Assembly (NCBI RefSeq): GCF_032854445.1
Contig: NC_088298.1
Span: 4,710,160 to 4,774,159 of the forward strand
DNA length: 64,000 nucleotides
Direction: 5' to 3'
DNA from: Liolophura sinensis
Lineage: Eukaryota > Mollusca > Polyplacophora > Chitonida > Chitonidae
Part shown: piece by piece, positions 58,223 through 64,000 of the stretch
Layout: every line of letters starts with the position of its first letter
Numbering within the stretch: position 1 is the first letter of the stretch
Made by a program: the position numbers and the translations under genes
Notes under the pieces: model-generated
Databases searched by the model: none
Told to the model about the DNA's origin: nothing
What the model saw: the letters and a program-made list of their open reading frames with translations, nothing else

Positions 58223-58952
58223 ATATAGCACACTTCGTACACAAGCTTTGTGGTACATCTATATCCCCTTTGCACATCCAGATATAGCACACTCCGTACA
58301 GTACATCAGCCCTAATGCGCACACCTTACACTATAAACTTTATTACTCACAGTCACAAATCACCGTGGTGGTTGATAGAGTGTTTATGGATAAACGGTTA
58401 AGATAGAGGTGAATAAACGGATATAGATAGATATACATGCGAGCCTTAAATTCAAGTGAGACCAAGCGTAGGATTTGCTGTATCCGGGTTTATGTCACTA
58501 TATATAGACACAGAGGGGCAATCACAACTGAACGTTCAAACATGTACGGATGTAAACCACATTGTGTCATATGCTTTGTCACGTGTATAGACAAGAGTGC
58601 CGAAGAAATCTATATACCTCCAGGATATGAGATTCTGCGGCAGTATAGCGCCGAAGTTTACAACGTCACTGTTTTTACCCTGGCCGGAGGTTGGTGTACT
58701 TCGTCTCTTGTTAAGCTGTCGTCGTACTTTGTGGTGTGGATGCTTTGACATAGCACAGATCTACGACATCAGTAGCAATGTCGGTCGAGTGAGACGCAGG
58801 ATCGTACAGGTAAAAAATTCTAGAACAGGTAGGCCTACACGTACTTAGAGTTACATATAACTGTGAAACAGAGCACGCGTTCACTCGTTGGCCTCAGTTT
58901 TCGTTCGGTAAACCCTTATAGTTTAGTGGGATCTTATTTCGCCTTAAAGGGG
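58223..58952. other. No gene recognised
   Basis: Diverged edge of the 80-bp satellite, then unique sequence. A plus-strand frame at 58437-58748 (103 codons) overlaps minus-strand frames and has no recognisable motif. Confidence 0.45.
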
Positions 58953-59195
58953 GCCTCCGTCGCTCAGTTGGTTAGCGCGCTAGCGCAGCGTAATGATCCA
59001 GGAGCCTCTCACCAATGCGATCGCTGTGAGTTCAATTCCAGCTCATGCTGGCTTCGTATCCGGCCGTACGTGGGAAGGTCTGCCAGCAGCCCCCGCCTCT
59101 GCCCGGTTTCCTCCCACCATAATGCTGGCCGCCGTCGTATAAGTAAAATATTGCTGAGTACCGCGTAAAACATCATTCAGATAAATAAATAAATA
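58953..59195 (+). mobile_element. SINE family 1, full length, plus orientation
   Basis: Head ggcctccgtcgctcagttgg, 'gcgcgctagcgcagcgtaat', B-box-like 'gagttcaattcca', body, then 'gcgtaaaacatcattcagat' and (aata)n. A short deletion removes part of the middle. Confidence 0.88.
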
Positions 59196-59601
59196 TTTCG
59201 CCTTAAACCCTCTTGTATTTCGTCGATTTCGGCTGGCTGGTTTGGTTGCGACTTTAAGTCAGGCGATTTGCCAGTTTCACCAAATCCGTCGTGAAGATCT
59301 ATCAGACTTCAGACTACAACAGTAGGGCCTACTATATCTTTGTTAAATAAAGTTTTACTGTTACTACAGTATGCAGCAGCGACTCTTTCTGACATATATA
59401 GGCTATGTAGCCCACTTTCCATCCCCTATATCTCCAGGTATAAGTGACACGTGTTATCCGGTTATTTATTTAACTGTTATTGCTTCATTTTCATTCTCAT
59501 TTCACAGACAGTGTATCAATTTATTTATTTATTTATTCATTTTGGAAATTGATTTCATGAATGTATATGTCACTGATATAATATAACGTTCAGGTTTGTT
59601 T

Positions 59602-59860
59602 ATTTATTTATTTGATTGGTGTTTTACGCCGTACTCAAGAATATTTCACTTATACGATGGCGGCAAGCATTATGGCAGGAAGAAACCCGGAAGAATCCAG
59701 GGTAAACCCACGACTATCCGGAGCTTGTTGGAAGACCCTCCCTGTTCAGCCGTAGAGTAAGCCAGCATGAGCTGGACATGGACTCGCAGCGACCGTTTGG
59801 TGAGAGGCTCCTGGGTCACTGCACTGCGGTGGCGTGCTAACTACCTCGGCACCGCATGAC
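59602..59860 (-). mobile_element. SINE family 1, near full length
   Basis: (ttta)n and 'ttgattggtgttttacgccg' at the left, body 'atgagctggacatggactcg', and head region 'actgcggtggcgtgctaact' at the right. Confidence 0.85.
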
Positions 59861-60353
59861 CTGCAGGGTTGCTCTTTAGTAGAACGTTTAGCCTCACACA
59901 GTGAGCCAGTATATCACATAGGTTACAAGCTATATGAATCTGGTTACATATATAGAGAAGAAATACATATAATTTATCTCCCCACAGATAACAGGGTATC
60001 CGTAGCTGAATGTGTGGCACACACTGATCAATACTGCTGAAAAGAGCAGTGCATTGTCTAATATACCTCATTGCATGGTGCCCTATAAAGCTGCGTACCG
60101 TAGGCGGTAAGAATGTCAATGATTAAGATATTATTGCTGTTTGTTTGTTGATGTTGAGTTGATATAACAGTGAGCTAGGATTGATTAATAAGTGATTAAT
60201 AATTCATACTGACGATATATTGTCAAAAGTAATGGCGATGACTGATGATGAGTATTATTTAGTATATAACGTTCTAAGATCTTGATTGCAATGATCAAGA
60301 GAATAATTAAGGATGATAACAGTCCAAGTGATAATGAGGTCAATGACAATATT

Positions 60354-60545
60354 TGTGATGATGATGATGATGTTGACGACGACGACGACGGCGACGATGA
60401 CCATGACGAGGACGACGACGATGATAATGGTGGTGGGGGTTTTGATGATGATGATGAACACGATGATAATGATGCTGACGATGAAGGTGAAGCGTTCGAT
60501 GACGACGACAATGGTGATGGTGATGGTGGTGGTGGAGATGTTTAT
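60354..60545. repeat. GAY-codon trinucleotide repeat
   Basis: Imperfect (gat/gac)n, giving a plus-strand frame 60282-60596 of 104 codons that is mostly Asp. Opposite-strand frames are Ser- or Ile/Val-rich. Composition alone explains all of them; an acidic protein segment cannot be excluded. Confidence 0.85.
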
Positions 60546-60599
60546 AATAATTCTGATGATAATCATCAGAGACGAGGTCCTGGGATCACAAAATGAACT

Positions 60600-61857
60600 T
60601 AGACGTAAGTCAAAATTATGGGTAAGTTGTTGTACAACAAATTCCAGCTGAAATAATGGAAATGAACATGTCAAATTTGATGATAGAAATTTTGACTTAA
60701 AGTGAAAGAAAGCTAAACTATGAAGTCAAGTTCATTATAGAGACAACCGAAAACTATGTTTAAAACTACTTTCATTTGTTTTGTAAGATTTTTTTGAGAG
60801 TGTTGAAAGGCATTCAAATATCTGGAAACTATGGTAGGCTTTATAAGCCATACTGACGGTATCTAGGAGCTCTGACGTCACATGACCTTTTTTCCAGGAA
60901 GAAATTTTTGGGAGCATTATTTCAGTAATCATTTACTCATAGGTGAAAAGAGTTATTCCAACATTCAGTGTCGTGATTAGAGGTGAATAAACTTCCAAAC
61001 CTCTGATATTATGATCCATAAAACCTACCTTAGAAGTCAAATGTTTGAGCGCCTTTAACTCTTTTCAAAAAATGGAATAAAGAAACATATGAAAGTATAC
61101 TCATGCTCAGTTTTATGTGGTCTACTCAGTGATGCTTACTTCGATTTTTAGACGTCTTTTCCAGTCTAAGATCGCTTCGTGATCACGGGGAGTTGTTCAA
61201 AAGTGTGCTAACGTTAAGCCAGGCTTAACACTCAGTACCAGTCTCTAATACAATTAGTCTGGTCTAACACCCGTCTTATGTTATTTACTTTGGAACAATC
61301 AGGCCCAATCGGTCGTGTTGATATTGAAGGAAATCGAGATATATAATGTGCAGACTAATTTTACTCAGCATGTATTGTCATTATTTTCAGGATTGGACGA
61401 TTTGACTTAAATAGAGGTATATTGAAGATCTCGTGATGTCAAAGGTCTGGGGATTCCAGCTGAAATGGCGTTAGTATGACCGGCCTCATATCTGTACCAC
61501 ATCGTTCAGAAAAAAAATCGCAAAAAAGAGAAAAAAATGTTCTTAAAAAGAATTGCTAACTAAATCACCGAAATAAAATGGGGGCTCAACGTTTAGCTGT
61601 TTACTTTATGATCAGTTTCAAGATTACGTCATTTTATGATGTTATGTAGGTGGCACTGCATAAAACGGTGAATCTGTCTTTTCACATACACTTAATACAC
61701 TACGACACGTACTGCCAGACAGGCCAGAAAAGTCTAGTTCGAGGTCGCCAGTAACAAGTCCCGGGTTCAAGCCCGAGTCGAGTAGTATGAAGCATGAAAG
61801 AGGCGGCTCATTTCAGGACTATTGTAAAATAAGCTAGGTTCCTTACTGTGTATATAG
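60600..61857. other. No gene recognised; one tRNA-like B box
   Basis: AT-rich. At about 61755-61775 'tcccgggttcaagcccgagt' is a perfect B-box-like hairpin, but no tRNA cloverleaf or A box is visible upstream; possibly a SINE relic. Confidence 0.45.
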
Positions 61858-62910
61858 TATAAGATGCTGGAGCCTTACCATCCATATATAGTCCGGGACG
61901 GTTGGAGCTTTGCTATCGACATGTAGTGCGTGACAGTGGAGCCTTAATATTGATATATAGTGCGTGACGGTGGAGCCTTACCATTGGTATATAGTGCTGG
62001 GCGATGGAGCCTTACTATTGATATATAGTGCGTGACGGTGGAGCCTTACCATTGGTATATAGTGCTGGGCGGTGGAGCCTTACTATTGATATATAGTGTG
62101 TGACGGTGGAGCCTTACTATTGATATATAGTGTGTGACGGTGGAGCCTCACTATTGAAATATAGTGCTTGACGGTGGAGCCTTACAATCGGTATATAGTA
62201 CGGGACGGTGGAGCCTTGATATTAATATATAGAGAGTGACTGTGGCGTCTTACTATTGATATATAGTGCGGGACAGTGGAGCCTTACTAGAGATATATAG
62301 TGCAGGATGATGGAGCCTTACTATTGACATAGTGCGGGACAGTGGAGCCTTACTATTGACTTACAGTGCTGGGCGGTGGAGCTTTACTATTGATATAGTG
62401 CGGGACGGTGGTGCCTTACTAATGTTATATGGTGCGGGACGGTGGCGCCTTGAATTGGTATATAGTGCGGGATGATGGCGTCTTACCATTGATATATAGT
62501 GCAGGACGATGGCGCCATACTATTTGTACATATTGCGGGGCGGTGGAGCCTTACTGTTGATATATACGAATAGCGCAGGACGGTGACACCTTACTATTAA
62601 TATACCGCGGGACGGGTGGAGCCTTACTATTGATATATAGTGCCTGACGGTGGCATCTTACTGTTGATATATAGTGCGGGACGGTCGCATCTTACTGTTG
62701 ATATATAGTGCGGGACGGGTGGAGCCTTACTATTGATACATAGTGCGGGACGGTCGCGCCTTACTATTGATATATTGTGTTCGACGGTCACGGGTGGCGT
62801 CTTACTATTGATATATAGTTCGGGACGGTGAAGCCTTATTATTGATGTAGCACCGGACGGTAGATCCTTACTGTTTATAGATAGTGCGGGACGGTGGAGC
62901 CTTACCATTG
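61858..62910. repeat. 36-bp minisatellite, about 30 diverged units
   Basis: Unit tatatagtgcgggacggtgg plus agccttactattgata. Much more diverged than the other arrays, with units from 31 to about 45 bp, so it is probably older. Confidence 0.93.
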
Positions 62911-63457
62911 GTGTAGGGCAAGGTCAGAGCGACCTCAACGTTACACTTGCGCAATTCGGGCAGTTGTGTCGAAGATTTGCCCCCGAACTGAACAGTGAAG
63001 GAGCACTGGTTGGGATATACTGTCACACAGACAGTTCCGGTTGTTGATGCAATTTTAATTTCTGCACTTTTAGTTTGGATACACCTAGTTAAAATGTATC
63101 AGAACTTTGTATGTTTTGAGTAGAACTGAAATCTTCTTTGCCAGTGTTACTTCCCACCCCTTGGTGTTTACCAGGGTAACAAAATGCGATGACTTCACTT
63201 CTACTAACCACGGCTAAAAAAACGGCAGTCATGCTAGATTCATTTTTTGTCGTAGAGAAAAGTGCAAGCTGCCTGTGATGGTATGGCATTGTACCACGCG
63301 AAAGTTAGGGGATATATATTTTTGAGTTTGAATTTGACAAATTTATTATATAAATGGTAAGGAAAATCAGTGAGCTCGTGTAACATTAAACATAAGGCCC
63401 ACAAGTAACATGATGTTCGCCATTCGTGCAGCCGCCACAGCATCTTTCTGGGAGTCC
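62911..63457. other. No gene recognised
   Basis: Unique sequence with short opposing frames and no repeat. Confidence 0.5.
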
Positions 63458-63618
63458 TGTTGCAGCCGGCCAGCAGTATGTTGTAACCGACGAGCGGTAT
63501 GTTGTAGCCGGCGAGCGGTATGTTGTAGCAGACGAGCGGTATGTTGTAGCCGGTGAGCGGTATGTTGTAGCCGGCTAGCGGAATGTTGCAGCCGCTAGCG
63601 GTTTGCTGCAGCCGGCGT
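63458..63618. repeat. 21-bp minisatellite, about 7-8 units
   Basis: Unit gtatgttgtagccggcgagc plus g, with variants gaccgacgag and gctagcg. Confidence 0.92.
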
Positions 63619-64000
63619 TACACCACTGCGTAACATGACCCACTAACTACAACCAGTACGCCTGCAAACAGACCCCAAAATAACACCATCGGCGGCAACA
63701 TGACGCACCTCGGAGGGGGTTTTATTTGCGACCTTTGGAACCGGTCCTTACTATTGATGTAATGCAGTGACAAACGCATATGGTAAAGGCCCATCATCCA
63801 GCTCTGTACAGAACAAAGGAAAAGCAATATACCACGTTAGATCGCGATAGCAAAATATCAGTTGTCGCAAGACTTCAACCACGTACAACCACATCCACGT
63901 TGCACCAGTGGTTAGATTATATAGATTTCTATCTAATTTTTTTCTTTTTCTTTTTAAGTATATCTTAACCATTTACTTCAATCTCCTTTGAAATGCAAAC
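63619..64000. other. No gene recognised (right edge)
   Basis: Unique sequence; the short frames on both strands overlap and carry no motif. Confidence 0.5.

Noticed and set aside
58953-59030. Functional tRNA gene
   Set aside because: The A and B boxes belong to a SINE head; no full cloverleaf can be drawn and the same head recurs with SINE body attached.
60282-60596. Acidic 104-codon protein
   Set aside because: The frame is a GAT/GAC microsatellite; composition alone explains it.
61740-61790. tRNA gene around a perfect B box
   Set aside because: Only the T-arm-like hairpin is visible, with no A box or acceptor stem pairing.

Overview
The window is animal genomic DNA, most likely from a mollusc or another lophotrochozoan. 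The evidence is: spliced genes with GT-AG introns, one gene of the metazoan-type Shisa/CYYR1-like family, many copies of tRNA-derived SINEs whose tails read 'ttttacgccgtactcaagaatatttcac', a degraded CR1/L2-type LINE, frequent 'acatgtacatgt' runs, and very many minisatellites. The species cannot be fixed from sequence alone. No bacterial, phage, plasmid or CRISPR sequence is present.

Three protein-coding genes can be supported. (1) On the minus strand, 8967-11518 is one very large exon that starts a Ser-rich, adaptor-like protein. It gives 836 codons and then a strong splice donor; the rest of the gene was not found and probably lies to the left. (2) On the minus strand, 33649-38584 is a complete three-exon, 216-residue class I SAM-dependent methyltransferase. 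(3) On the plus strand, 40986-53407 is a complete eight-exon, 412-residue Shisa/CYYR1-like single-pass membrane protein, with a TATA box just upstream. Every exon phase of genes 2 and 3 was checked and joins cleanly. Genes 2 and 3 are divergent, with 2.4 kb between their start codons.

Layout: 1-8.9 kb has satellites, SINEs, a dead LINE and a 31-bp minisatellite. 9-11.5 kb is the large exon. 11.5-33.6 kb is non-coding and filled with minisatellites (53, 26, 40, about 19 and 35 bp units), SINEs and fold-back elements. 33.6-38.6 kb is the methyltransferase gene. 40.8-53.4 kb is the Shisa-like gene, whose introns hold a CA repeat, 36-, 65-, 48- and 35-bp arrays, MITEs and SINEs. 53.5-64 kb is MITE, SINE, an 80-bp satellite, a GAY-codon repeat, a 36-bp array and a 21-bp array. 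By my count tandem arrays make up roughly 19 kb, about 30% of the window.

The most striking observation is that the 3.6-kb minisatellite filling intron 2 of the methyltransferase gene is built from that gene's own exon-intron junction. Each 38-bp unit copies the last 25 nt of exon 2 plus the splice donor, so the intron carries about 90 decoy 5' splice sites. A second notable point is a SINE that landed inside the polypyrimidine tract of the Cys-rich exon of the Shisa-like gene. Its 10-bp target duplication leaves a pyrimidine-rich stretch next to the acceptor.
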